The translations under genes and the position numbers were made by a program. From Arthrobacter sp. AQ5-06 (GTDB taxonomy: Bacteria > Actinomycetota > Actinomycetes > Actinomycetales > Micrococcaceae), in NCBI RefSeq assembly GCF_003287955.1, contig NZ_QMKP01000001.1:62001-126000 (forward strand): 64,000 nucleotides of DNA, written 5' to 3'. Every line of letters begins with the position of its first letter. Within the stretch, counting starts at the first letter, position 1. Under the pieces are notes generated by a model. The model made no database searches and had not been told where the DNA came from. It saw only the letters and a list, made by a program, of their open reading frames with translations. Below are positions 26,232 to 36,009 of this stretch, in pieces.

Positions 26232-26777
26232 GTGGGGCAAGCAGAGCGTATCCATGAAGATGCCATCGTCGCCGGCCAGGCAACGGCTAAATACCGCGCA
26301 CGGGGGGTGCCGAGCGACTGGTACGTGGATCCTGCCGATCCTGACGCCGCGGACCGCTATAACCGCAATACCAAAGACTCCCTCCAGGGCCAGGCCACAG
26401 CCTTCCTGGCGGCGCACGAAGCACTCCTTGACGGCGGACACGACCAGGACGATGACGACCTGGATCCGCCCATGGAACTGCGCACCCCGGCGCAGGGGAC
26501 AAACACCCAGCCGGTGTGGATCGGACTGCCGTTCCGGCAGGACTTCGACGACGAAGGTGAACTCGGCTGGCAGGCTGATGCATTGTGCGCGCAAACGGAT
26601 CCGGAAGCTTTCTTTCCGGAGAAGGGCGGATCCACGCGCGACGCCAAGAAGGTCTGCGGTGCATGCAATGTGCGGTCGCAGTGCCTGGAATACGCGTTGG
26701 CAAACGACGAACGGTTCGGCATTTGGGGTGGCCTTTCCGAGCGCGAGCGCCGGCGGCTAAGGAAGCGAGCAATCTAA
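26232..26777 (+). CDS. WhiB family iron-sulfur transcription regulator (WhiB2/WhmD type)
   Basis: 181 residues. The C-terminal WhiB domain has the four cluster ligands Cys119, Cys142, Cys145 and Cys151, the GIWGGLSE turn at 163-170 and the basic tail RERRRLRKRA. Such proteins hold a 4Fe-4S cluster and bind the primary sigma factor. A polar, Asp-rich N-terminal extension of about 105 residues is unusual in length for the family. WhiB2 assignment rests on its place between TIGR03089/LCP genes and DUF3499 (as for Rv3260c), where the role is septation control. GTG with AGGAGG. The giant glycosyltransferase starts within 20 nt of its stop. Confidence 0.9.
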   Translation: MGQAERIHEDAIVAGQATAKYRARGVPSDWYVDPADPDAADRYNRNTKDSLQGQATAFLAAHEALLDGGHDQDDDDLDPPMELRTPAQGTNTQPVWIGLPFRQDFDDEGELGWQADALCAQTDPEAFFPEKGGSTRDAKKVCGACNVRSQCLEYALANDERFGIWGGLSERERRRLRKRAI

Positions 26778-26794
26778 TTCTTCAGGAAGTACAC

Positions 26795-29700
26795 GTCACT
26801 GCCGTTGTGGTGTCCCACAACGGCAGTGCCTATCTCCCCAGAACCCTGGCTGCCCTCGCGGACCAGACCCGGCCCGCCGACTCCCTCATCGGAGTGGACA
26901 CTGGATCGCGCGATGACTCCGCCATCCTCCTGGAACGGGCCTTCGGCGCAACCAATGTGAGCACGTTCCCACACGGCAAGAGCGGCATGGGCGGCGCCGT
27001 ACGCGCCGGGCTCAACACGCACGCGCCCTGGGGAGGGCAGTCCCAGCGCGCCGCCACAGAATGGGTCTGGCTGCTTCACGACGATGCTGCCCCGGCCCCG
27101 GAGGCCCTGGCCGAACTCCTGAGTGCCGTGGAACGCGCACCATCCGTGACCGTGGCCGGCTGCAAGCAACTGGACTGGCACACCGAGCGCCGGCTGATCG
27201 ACGTCGGACTCTCCACCAGCCGCTGGGCCGAGCGGCTTACCCTGATCGATGCCGACGAACTGGATCAGGGCCAGTACAACGGCCGCACCGACACTTTTGC
27301 GGTTAACTCGGCCGGTATGCTGGTCCGCCGGGATATCTGGGAGCTCCTGAAGGGGTTTGACCCCGCACTCCCGGGCACCGGCGACGACGTCGACTTCTGC
27401 TGGCGCAACCGGCTCGCCGGGCACCGTGTGGTGGTAGTTCCCACTGCGCGGATGTTCCACGTAGCCCACCGGCCCCATGCCCAGGGAAATGCTTCCGCGG
27501 CGCGGAAAGCCCAGGTCCATCTGCGCCTCAAGCACGCCCCGCTCTGGAAAGTGCCCGCCCATGCAGCCGGTGCGCTGCTGGGCAGCATCTTCAAACTCGT
27601 ACTCAGCATTGCAGTCAAGGACCCCGGGCACGGTTTCTCCCAGCTTGTCGCCACGTTCGCTGCCCTGGCCCGGCCGGGTGCCGTGGCAAAGGCCCGCCGG
27701 ACCGCGGCAAACAGCCGGCGGATCCGGCGTACCGTCATCAAGAAGCTGCAGACGCCACGTCGTGAAGTCTGGAACCACCGCCGTTCCCTGATGGAGGCCC
27801 TGGGCGCCGACACCTCCACGGCCGATGGCCTGGTCCATGACCCCCTGGCGGACCAGCCGACGGGGGACTCATCGGATGACTTCGCTGCTCTGACCACCAG
27901 CGAACGGGGTTGGGTTGGGACAGGCGCCCTCGCGGCCGTCATCATCGCGTCCGTGGCTTCCCTCGCGGCGTTCAGCGGCCTGTTCCGGGCAGAAGCTGTT
28001 TCCGGCGGAGGCCTCATTCCGGTGTCCGCCACCCTTGGTGAAATCTGGCACCACGCCTCCAGTTGGTGGATCAGCCTGGGGGCAGGGCTTCCGGGCAGGG
28101 GAGACCCCTTCGGCTATGTGCTGTGGATCCTTGGCCTGCTCGGCGGGGGAGATGCCAACGCGGCCATGGCCTGGCTCCTGTTGCTCGCCGCTCCGCTGTC
28201 CGGCCTGACGGCATGGTTTGCTGCCGGGGGCCTGACCATCCGGCGCCGCTTCCGCCTCGTTGCCGCTCTCTTCTGGGCGGCCGCTCCAGCCTTGCAGATA
28301 GCACTGAATCAAGGCCGAGCGGGTGCCCTGGTGGCCCACGTCATAATTCCGCTGCTGGTCCTGGCACTCCTGCGCGCCACGGGATCCGCTGTGGGCCACG
28401 GGCGTTTCATTGTCCCGTTCCCCGGAGACCGGCGTTTCACCGAAAAGCCGCCCGCACGGCCAGGGATCAACGGCATGCCGTCCTGGACCGCGGCTGCCGC
28501 CGCAGGGTTAACGCTGGGCGTTGTGACCGCGTCGGCGCCTTCACTGCTCGTCCCGGCCGTTGTGGTTATCGTGCTGTGCGGGCTGATGCTTGGCCGTCGT
28601 GGCCGCACGGTGTGGTGGGCTCTGTTGCCCAGCGCCGCACTCTTTCTTCCCTTCGGCCTGTCCGTTATCGACAGGCCGAGGGCCTTGCTGGCAGACCCGG
28701 GTGTTCCCCTGGGATTCGAGGCGGCCCCGCTGTGGCAGCAGTTCTTGGGACAGCCGCTGCTGTTCTCCACCGAGGGAGGCCTTTCCGGCCTTCCATTCTT
28801 CAGCGGCCAGGTTATCCCGTGGGCACTCGTGTTCGCCCTGCTGCTGGCCGGTCCCGTCCTGCTGCTTGCCGTTGCCGCCCTGTTCCTCCCGGGTAAGCGC
28901 AGCAGCACGGCACGTGTTCTCTGGGTGGCGGCACTGGTGATCTTCGCCGGTGGCTGGCTGGCAGGGCACGTTGCCACCGGCGCGACTGCGGACACCCTCG
29001 TGACACCGTTCACCGGTCCGGCCGTCTCCGCCGCCGGGTTCGCCCTGCTGGGGGCTGCCCTGATCGGTGCCGAGCGTTCGCTTGATGCGGCGGACCGGGC
29101 AGCCTCGCCGAGCATTCGGCGGAACGTGGCCCTTCGCTCCGCGACGGCTCTTGCCATGGTGGTGCTGCTGGCCGGTCCGCTGGCCGGCATGGCGGTGTGG
29201 TCGGCGCAGAACCTGCTCCGGTCCACAGTCACAGCACTCCCCGCCGAGGTGCCGGCTGGTCCTGCGCTGGGTACGCCGCGGCTGGTGGAGGCAGGCAGTG
29301 CACGGACGCTCCCCGCCACCGCCATAGACAGGGGCACCGGGCCGGAGCAGACGCGCACGCTGCTGATCAGCACCCAGGAGAACGGCGCCTTTGACGCGGC
29401 TCTGATGCGCGGCGCCGGGACCACCCTGGACAGCATGTCAGCGATTGCCGCCGCCCGGAACATCCGGGGCGCGCCCGGCCAGGAGACGTTAAGGGACGAC
29501 GACGACGTCACGGCGTCGATCCGCAGCGTGGTGGCCACGATCGTGGCCGGGCAGGGCGTGGATCCCCGGCCCGAGCTTGAGCGCCTCGGCGCCGGGTTCG
29601 TGGTGCTGCGCTCGGCAGACACCGCCGCCCAGCTCACGGCCAGCAGGATGGACGCCGTGCCGGGGCTCGTTGCCGTCGGACAAACGGATGTCGGCTGGCT

Positions 29701-30139
29701 CTGGCGGATTACGCCGCTGAACCAGCCTGTGCTGCAGCCGGCCGACGTTGCCCATCGCGTCAGGATTGTGGACGGGGCCGGAGCCACGGTGGCACTAGTA
29801 CCCTCCAGGTACGACGACGTCGACACCGCCGTTGCCGAGGGATCGGAAGGGCGGCTGGTGGTGCTCGCCGAACGGGCGGACCCGGGATGGAGCGCCTGGT
29901 TCGACGGGCGGAAGCTCACGGCAACGACGTCCGGCTCGGCCCAGGCCTTCACCTTGCCGGCCTCCGCCGGACACCTGACCATCCGCTACGACGCCCCCTG
30001 GGCCCTGTGGTCGGGAATCGCACAGATCACGGTGATCGGACTCACTGTTATGCTCGCCATTCCCATGCCCGCGCGCCGGCCCAACACTGGGCTCTCGAGG
30101 GACGAGGGATCTTTGCGTAAGGAACACCAGAATGCATAA
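26795..30139 (+). CDS. Giant membrane glycosyltransferase, family 2
   Basis: About 1,114 residues. Residues 1-230 are a GT2 domain (VTAVVVSHNGSAYLPRTLAA, the acidic LLHDDAAPAP as metal site, then GTGDDVDFCWRNRLAGHRV). From about 365 to 875 come some twelve transmembrane helices; a C-terminal extracytoplasmic part with a final helix ends in short basic residues. It probably adds sugars to a lipid-linked or surface glycan. Initiation is odd: the codon where homologues would start is GTC (26795), with AGGAAG in front. In-frame GTG codons occur at 26807 and 26810, and in-frame ATGs lie upstream inside whiB. DUF5719 overlaps its end by 8 nt. Confidence 0.82.
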   Translation, partial: VTAVVVSHNGSAYLPRTLAALADQTRPADSLIGVDTGSRDDSAILLERAFGATNVSTFPHGKSGMGGAVRAGLNTHAPWGGQSQRAATEWVWLLHDDAAPAPEALAELLSAVERAPSVTVAGCKQLDWHTERRLIDVGLSTSRWAERLTLIDADELDQGQYNGRTDTFAVNSAGMLVRRDIWELLKGFDPALPGTGDDVDFCWRNRLAGHRVVVVPTARMFHVAHRPHAQGNASAARKAQVHLRLKHAPLWKVPAHAAGALLGSIFKLVLSIAVKDPGHGFSQLVATFAALARPGAVAKARRTAANSRRIRRTVIKKLQTPRREVWNHRRSLMEALGADTSTADGLVHDPLADQPTGDSSDDFAALTTSERGWVGTGALAAVIIASVASLAAFSGLFRAEAVSGGGLIPVSATLGEIWHHASSWWISLGAGLPGRGDPFGYVLWILGLLGGGDANAAMAWLLLLAAPLSGLTAWFAAGGLTIRRRFRLVAALFWAAAPALQIALNQGRAGALVAHVIIPLLVLALLRATGSAVGHGRFIVPFPGDRRFTEKPPARPGINGMPSWTAAAAAGLTLGVVTASAPSLLVPAVVVIVLCGLMLGRRGRTVWWALLPSAALFLPFGLSVIDRPRALLADPGVPLGFEAAPLWQQFLGQPLLFSTEGGLSGLPFFSGQVIPWALVFALLLAGPVLLLAVAALFLPGKRSSTARVLWVAALVIFAGGWLAGHVATGATADTLVTPFTGPAVSAAGFALLGAALIGAERSLDAADRAASPSIRRNVALRSATALAMVVLLAGPLAGMAVWSAQNLLRSTVTALPAEVPAGPALGTPRLVEAGSARTLPATAIDRGTGPEQTRTLLISTQENGAFDAALMRGAGTTLDSMSAIAAARNIRGAPGQETLRDDDDVTASIRSVVATIVAGQGVDPRPELERLGAGFVVLRSADTAAQLTASRMDAVPGLVAVGQTDVGWLWRITPLNQPVLQPADVAHRVRIVDGAGATVALVPSRYDDVDTAVAEGSEGRLVVLAERADPGWSAWFDGRKLTATTSGSAQAFTLPASAGHLTIRYDAPWALWSGIAQITVIGLTVMLAIPMPARRPNTGLSRDEGSLRKEHQNA

Positions 30140-31724
30140 GGACGCAGCCCGCAGGACCCCGCGCAAGCAGATGCTGGCGGGCCTGGTCTCGGCCGTGGCG
30201 ATTGTGGCCGCGGCCGGTGCGGTGCTCGCTGCCGCGTCGGTCGCTCCGCAGCCGGCGGGGAGCCGCAGCATCCCGGCGGTGCTGGCTGCTGTTCCCGCTG
30301 GCGCCAGCGCAGGGGTATGTCCTGGCCCAGCCCGCCTGCTCGAAGGGACTGAGGCGGGCACTGACCCCCAGTTCAGCCCCGAATCCGCGACGGCGAAGAG
30401 CACCGTCACGGGCGCCGTCCTGAGCGCCCCCGGCGGTGTCCTGCCCGGCAGCAGGCTCGCCGCCCTTAACGGGACGCCCGCCGTCGAGATCGCCAAGGAC
30501 GGCAGCCAGCCCGGCCAGGCGTCAGGTCCCCAGGATCTGACCGCCGGTGTCCTCGCCGGGCACAGAGTGGATAACGCCACCCTCCTGAGCGCCGACGCCG
30601 AGGCAGGCCGGAAGCCCTCAGCCGCCGGTGTTATGAAATTCACTGCCACGGACGGTGACCTGCAGGGCTCGGCGGCCGCCAATTGCCAGCCGCCCGCCAA
30701 CGACCTCTGGCTCTCCGGTGCCAGCACCACAGTGGGCCGCACATCCGTCCTTGTCCTCAGCAACGCCTCAAGCACACCTGCCACCGTCAACCTGGAGCTT
30801 TTCGGCAGCAAGGGTCAGATCCAGGCTCCGGGCAGCAGGGGTCTGCTAGTCGCACCGGGAGGTACCCGCTCAATCGTCCTAGCCGGCCTGGCCCCTGGTG
30901 AAGCTCAGCTCACGGTCCATGTCCGGAGCGCGGGCGGTCCCGTGGCCGGGGCCATCCAGCAGAGTGTCCTGAGGGGGCTGACGCCCGGCGGCGTCGACTT
31001 CATTGCTCCGGGGGCCGCTCCTGCCGCACGGCAGGTCATGACCGGCGTAGACATCCAGGACGCCGGCGCGATCTCCGCCCTCACGGGAAACAGCGGCTTC
31101 AACGATGCCGGCCCCGCGCTGGCCATCACGGTTCCGGGACCGTCGGACGCGGTAGTGGAGGTCAAGCTCTTCGGCCGGGACGGCCAGAAAGCCCTCCCCG
31201 GCGGCGGCGTTGTCACGGCAAAAGCCGGGTCCGTCACCGAGATTTCGCTGGCTGGCGTCCCCGCCGGCCACTACACGGTGTCCACCAGTTCGGACGTGTC
31301 CTTTGTGGCCGCAACCCGGGTCACCCGGGGTGTCACGAACGAGAAGGCCTCGGACGTCGCCTGGGCTGCCTCCGGTGTCCGGCTGGGAAGCCAGCATGTG
31401 GTGCCCGTGCCACAGGGCGGTGACCGAACCCTCGTGTTCGGCGTCCTCGAGAACAGGGCCACAGTCTCCTATGCTGCCATCACCGCGGATGGCAAGATCC
31501 GCGCGGCCGCCACTGCCGACGTCGCCGGCGGCACCACAACGTCCATCAAGGTCCCCGACAAGGTGGAGGAGTCGGAAGTCGTGGCGTACGTTGTCTCCGC
31601 GTCCGGTGACGCCGCCTACGGCGCGCTGCTCCTGCAGCAGGAAGGCCGGGACGACGTCTCCACCGTGGCCTTTACGCCAGCCGCTTCAGGGCAGGAAAAA
31701 GTACCGGTTTCCTTGGGATACTGA
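30132..31724 (+). CDS. DUF5719 secreted or membrane-anchored protein
   Basis: 530 residues. After a basic start, one hydrophobic segment (about 14-34) serves as signal or anchor. The remainder is extracytoplasmic, Ala/Gly/Val-rich and beta-prone, typical of stacked beta domains: for example VLVLSNASSTPATVNLELF and VVEVKLFGRDGQK. One Cys pair (CPGPARLL and NCQPP) may form a disulfide. Function is unknown. The ATG lies 8 nt inside the end of the glycosyltransferase gene, and the pairing is characteristic of this locus, so the two proteins likely work together on an envelope glycan. Confidence 0.78.
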   Translation: MHKDAARRTPRKQMLAGLVSAVAIVAAAGAVLAAASVAPQPAGSRSIPAVLAAVPAGASAGVCPGPARLLEGTEAGTDPQFSPESATAKSTVTGAVLSAPGGVLPGSRLAALNGTPAVEIAKDGSQPGQASGPQDLTAGVLAGHRVDNATLLSADAEAGRKPSAAGVMKFTATDGDLQGSAAANCQPPANDLWLSGASTTVGRTSVLVLSNASSTPATVNLELFGSKGQIQAPGSRGLLVAPGGTRSIVLAGLAPGEAQLTVHVRSAGGPVAGAIQQSVLRGLTPGGVDFIAPGAAPAARQVMTGVDIQDAGAISALTGNSGFNDAGPALAITVPGPSDAVVEVKLFGRDGQKALPGGGVVTAKAGSVTEISLAGVPAGHYTVSTSSDVSFVAATRVTRGVTNEKASDVAWAASGVRLGSQHVVPVPQGGDRTLVFGVLENRATVSYAAITADGKIRAAATADVAGGTTTSIKVPDKVEESEVVAYVVSASGDAAYGALLLQQEGRDDVSTVAFTPAASGQEKVPVSLGY

Positions 31725-31728
31725 CCGT

Positions 31729-32244
31729 TCAGTACCGGCGGCGGTAGACCGGATCCAGGGTTTCCGGCGCTACGCCGAGCATTTCGGCAGTGTGTTCCAC
31801 CACAACGTCGTGCACCAGGTCCTGGAGTTCCTCCCGGCTGCCGCAACCCTGCTCAACCACCCGGCGGTACAGGGTGATCACCGGGCCCTCCTCGGCTGTG
31901 GCGGGAGTGTAGGCGCCCATGGGAGGCGGCGCGGCGTCGGCCACCAACTGCTCCAGCTGCGGGGGTATCTCGTCGACGGCAAACCGTACGCCGTCGAGCG
32001 TTTTGCCCCAGATGTCGTGGAGTCGCTGCGCGGAATCGAGAACCATGTCATCAAAGCGGTCCGACCGCGTCCGATAACCGGGGTGCGTTGGCAACACCAG
32101 TTCCCCGCGCAGGCCACGGCCGTGGCGGTTCCGGCGGCGCATCGCAAAGCTTCGGCCGGGCGAACCCGAACCCGTTTCTGCGGCACGGACATCCGGGTCA
32201 GCCAAACGGACCGTAAAAGCTGAATCTTGGTTCGATGACTGCAT
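31729..32244 (-). CDS. Metallopeptidase-family protein with degenerate zinc motif
   Basis: 171 residues of the small zincin-like family found beside DUF3499 genes. A basic N-terminus (MRRRNRHGRGLRGELVLP) is followed by the domain from about 62. The usual HExxH in related proteins is replaced by VVVEHTAEMLG (147-157): the glutamate is kept but both His ligands are lost. Catalysis by the normal zinc mechanism is therefore unlikely. It ends VYRRRY. Convergent with DUF5719, 4 nt between stops. ATG with TACAGT 6 nt upstream on the minus strand. Confidence 0.75.
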   Translation of the reverse strand: MQSSNQDSAFTVRLADPDVRAAETGSGSPGRSFAMRRRNRHGRGLRGELVLPTHPGYRTRSDRFDDMVLDSAQRLHDIWGKTLDGVRFAVDEIPPQLEQLVADAAPPPMGAYTPATAEEGPVITLYRRVVEQGCGSREELQDLVHDVVVEHTAEMLGVAPETLDPVYRRRY

Positions 32245-32250
32245 ACCTTG

Positions 32251-32256
32251 ACTGTA
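32251..32256 (-). promoter_or_regulatory. -10 box, metallopeptidase-family gene (leaderless)
   Basis: Minus strand TACAGT-CAAGGT-ATG. Confidence 0.5.
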
Positions 32257-32365
32257 AGCCCGGGCGCAGAATTACGCGACATAACCCCCGTTTGCGTGCC
32301 AGGGCGCGGCGGTCGTTTCGGCAAATACTCTGAACAAGCAGGGATACGGAGTAGTCTGTGATGTC

Positions 32366-32755
32366 GTGGGAGCTATCCGTCAATGTTCAAGGTCAGCCTG
32401 CCGTCAGTCGGCGGTGGCAACTTTGACGTACGTCTACGCCGACTCCACCGCCGTCCTGGGTCCGCTTGCCACCTACGCCGAGCCGCATTGTTACGATTTG
32501 TGCGAGCAGCACGCCGGGTCCCTGACCGTGCCCCGTGGCTGGGAAGTGCTTCGGCTGGCGATGCCGACCAGCCCGCAGCAGCCGGGACCAGACGACCTTT
32601 TGGCCCTCGCCAACGCGGTCCGCGAAGCAGCGGCCCTGCCGCCCAAGTCACAGACCATACCGGGCCAGCGTCCCTTGCATTCAGCGCTGGAGGCCCCGGC
32701 CGGGACGGAAGGCGTCCGCCGGGGGCATCTGCGCGTCCTGCGCGAACCTTCCTGA
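32366..32755 (+). CDS. DUF3499 zinc-ribbon-like protein
   Basis: 129 residues. It begins with the family's Cys pair in RQCSRSACRQSAVATLTYVY and has a second pair in HCYDLCEQHAGSLTVPRGWE, together a plausible four-Cys metal site. The C-terminal half is polar and disordered. Function is unknown; the family sits near whiB2 and phosphomannomutase genes in Actinobacteria (Rv3258c). GTG start with TAGTCT 8 nt upstream, slightly longer than the leaderless spacing elsewhere. Confidence 0.85.
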   Translation: MGAIRQCSRSACRQSAVATLTYVYADSTAVLGPLATYAEPHCYDLCEQHAGSLTVPRGWEVLRLAMPTSPQQPGPDDLLALANAVREAAALPPKSQTIPGQRPLHSALEAPAGTEGVRRGHLRVLREPS

Positions 32756-32833
32756 GGAGGATCTGGCGGTAGGCTGGAACCTGCTAATCAGTCAGCCAAC
32801 GGCGCGAACGCGCCCCTGTCGGGAGCACCAATC

Positions 32834-33091
32834 ATGCCAAAGATCAGTCCTGAACTGTTGTCCGTCCTCCGCTGTCCCGTGACCGGTTCGCCTCTGGTCC
32901 AGGAAGGCGAAGAGCTTGTGTCCACGACGGCGGCGGGAGATTCGGGCGTGAAGCTGCGCTACCCGATCGAGGACGGTATCCCGCTGCTGCTGCCGCCGGA
33001 TCTTCTCCAGGCCGCGACCGCTGCCGGCTCGGACCAGCACGATTCCGCTGTCCGGCCGGCCACGGACCAAAGCCCGGCAGGTACTGCCTAG
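32834..33091 (+). CDS. Trm112 family protein
   Basis: 85 residues. The Trm112/YcaR fold is visible: [21 protein letters not shown], then the [17 protein letters not shown] motif. Only one of the usual zinc cysteines remains, as often in bacteria. In eukaryotes Trm112 activates methyltransferases; bacterial roles are less clear. Lies 92 nt before sahH, possibly in the same transcript, which would place it beside methyl-cycle chemistry. ATG with GGGAG upstream. In related genomes phosphomannomutase and manA genes lie between it and DUF3499; here they do not. Confidence 0.85.
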   Translation: MPKISPELLSVLRCPVTGSPLVQEGEELVSTTAAGDSGVKLRYPIEDGIPLLLPPDLLQAATAAGSDQHDSAVRPATDQSPAGTA

Positions 33092-33183
33092 GCAACGCCT
33101 GGACAAACCGCACCACCACCAGCAGCCGGCTTTCGCAGACGCTTCAACGCCGTCGCCGCCATCGGACAAAGCAAAGGAACCCC

Positions 33184-34671
<1,488 letters not shown>

Positions 34672-34679
34672 CGCGTGAT

Positions 34680-34706
34680 GCCCCGGGTGCGGACCGCGCC
34701 CGGGGC
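34680..34706 (+). terminator. Hairpin after sahH
   Basis: 12-bp stem with one wobble pair (34680-34691/34695-34706) and a 3-nt loop, 9 bases past the sahH stop; only a short T stretch follows. Confidence 0.65.
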
Positions 34707-34722
34707 TGTTACGTCCAAGCAT

Positions 34723-34728
34723 TAAGAT
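34723..34728 (+). promoter_or_regulatory. -10 box, L,D-transpeptidase (leaderless)
   Basis: TAAGAT-CGGACT-ATG, immediately after the sahH hairpin. Confidence 0.5.
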
Positions 34729-34734
34729 CGGACT

Positions 34735-35973
34735 ATGGAACCTGTTGTTAAGCCACGCCGGCGGGGGACCGCCAAGAAGATTCTCTTGGTGGCAGCCGTG
34801 TGTGTCCTTGCTGCAACGGGCGGCGTTTTCGCCGCCGTCGCGCCGGGTTTTGCGCGAGATGGCCTGGAGTCCGAAGCCAGCTCCGCAGTCCGGTCCGCGC
34901 CGGGAGTCGCATCGCCCGTGGTGGCCCCGGTCAAGGTGGACATCACGCCGGCCAACGCCGCAAAGCAGGTGAACCCGGCCACGCCGGTGTCGCTCACAGT
35001 GGGCAACGGCCGGATCGAGAGCGTCACGCTGACCAGCACCGCCGGTGAAGTAGTCCACGGCACCTTCGCCGGGGATGGTAGCAGCTGGACTGCAACCGAC
35101 CCGCTGAAATTCAACACCGAGTACAGCTACACGTACGTGGTCACTGACGGTGCGGGCCGGGAGACCAGCACCACACAATCCTTCAGCACGGTTTCCAGCA
35201 CGCACGAGGCGGATGCCGCCATCTACCCGCTGGACGGGATGAAGGTTGGTGTGGGTCAGCCATTGCAGGTCATCTTCAGCGAACCGGTGGTCAACCGGGA
35301 TGCCGTGGAGAAGGCCATCAAAGTCACCTCCAGCGCGGGGCAGGCCGGAGCCTTCCACTGGTTCAGCGACACCATGGTCCGGTACCGCCCCGAGGCCTTC
35401 TGGGCGGCGAACTCCACCGTCACCATGGACATGCAGCTCTTCGGTGTGGACCTCGGCAACGGCCAGATTGCCAACTTCAACAAAAAGGTCACCGTCAATT
35501 TCGGTGACAAGCGGGTGGCTATCGCCGACGCCGCCGCACACACCTTCACGCTCAGCGTCAACGACCAGGTAGTGAAAACCCTCCCGGTCAGCATGGGTGA
35601 CAAACGCTTTCCTTCAGCGCGTGGCTACGCCGTGCTGATGGAGAAGAACCGCCATGACCATTTCCGGGCAGCGAGCATTGGACTCAAGCCCGGCGATCCC
35701 GCCTATTACGGCGAAGTGGACGTCGAATATTCCATCCGACTCACCCTGAGCGGCGCCTACATCCACCAGGCGCTGGAGTCCGCCTACCCGTTCATCGGCA
35801 ACACGAACGTCTCGCATGGCTGCATCGGGTTCGCTCCCGACGGCGCCGCCTGGGTTTTCGACAACATGACCACCGGCGATGTCGTTCAGATCATCAACAC
35901 CGAAGGCGACTACGCCGCCGTCGACGACGGCTATGGCGACTGGAACATCCCCTGGGCGGAGTACAACAACTAG
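34735..35973 (+). CDS. L,D-transpeptidase with Ig-like domains
   Basis: 412 residues. An N-terminal signal or anchor helix (about 15-37) leads to two immunoglobulin-like domains (about 60-170 and 175-260), then a YkuD catalytic domain ending in the active-site motif SHGCIGFAPDGAAWVFDN with the nucleophile Cys and the His of HGC. This is the layout of mycobacterial LdtMt2. The enzyme makes 3-3 cross-links in peptidoglycan or attaches proteins to it. No lipobox Cys is seen. Independent of sahH, with its own -10 box 6 nt before the ATG. Confidence 0.92.
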   Translation: MEPVVKPRRRGTAKKILLVAAVCVLAATGGVFAAVAPGFARDGLESEASSAVRSAPGVASPVVAPVKVDITPANAAKQVNPATPVSLTVGNGRIESVTLTSTAGEVVHGTFAGDGSSWTATDPLKFNTEYSYTYVVTDGAGRETSTTQSFSTVSSTHEADAAIYPLDGMKVGVGQPLQVIFSEPVVNRDAVEKAIKVTSSAGQAGAFHWFSDTMVRYRPEAFWAANSTVTMDMQLFGVDLGNGQIANFNKKVTVNFGDKRVAIADAAAHTFTLSVNDQVVKTLPVSMGDKRFPSARGYAVLMEKNRHDHFRAASIGLKPGDPAYYGEVDVEYSIRLTLSGAYIHQALESAYPFIGNTNVSHGCIGFAPDGAAWVFDNMTTGDVVQIINTEGDYAAVDDGYGDWNIPWAEYNN

Positions 35974-36009
35974 GACCCGTTCGGCCTAGGAACAGGTCCG
36001 GGACCGGTC

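Noticed and set aside
28309..29982. 557-codon open frame antisense to the glycosyltransferase
   Set aside because: High-GC shadow of the real gene: Ser/Arg/Pro-rich, no domain, no start signal, while the plus strand encodes clear GT2 and membrane segments.
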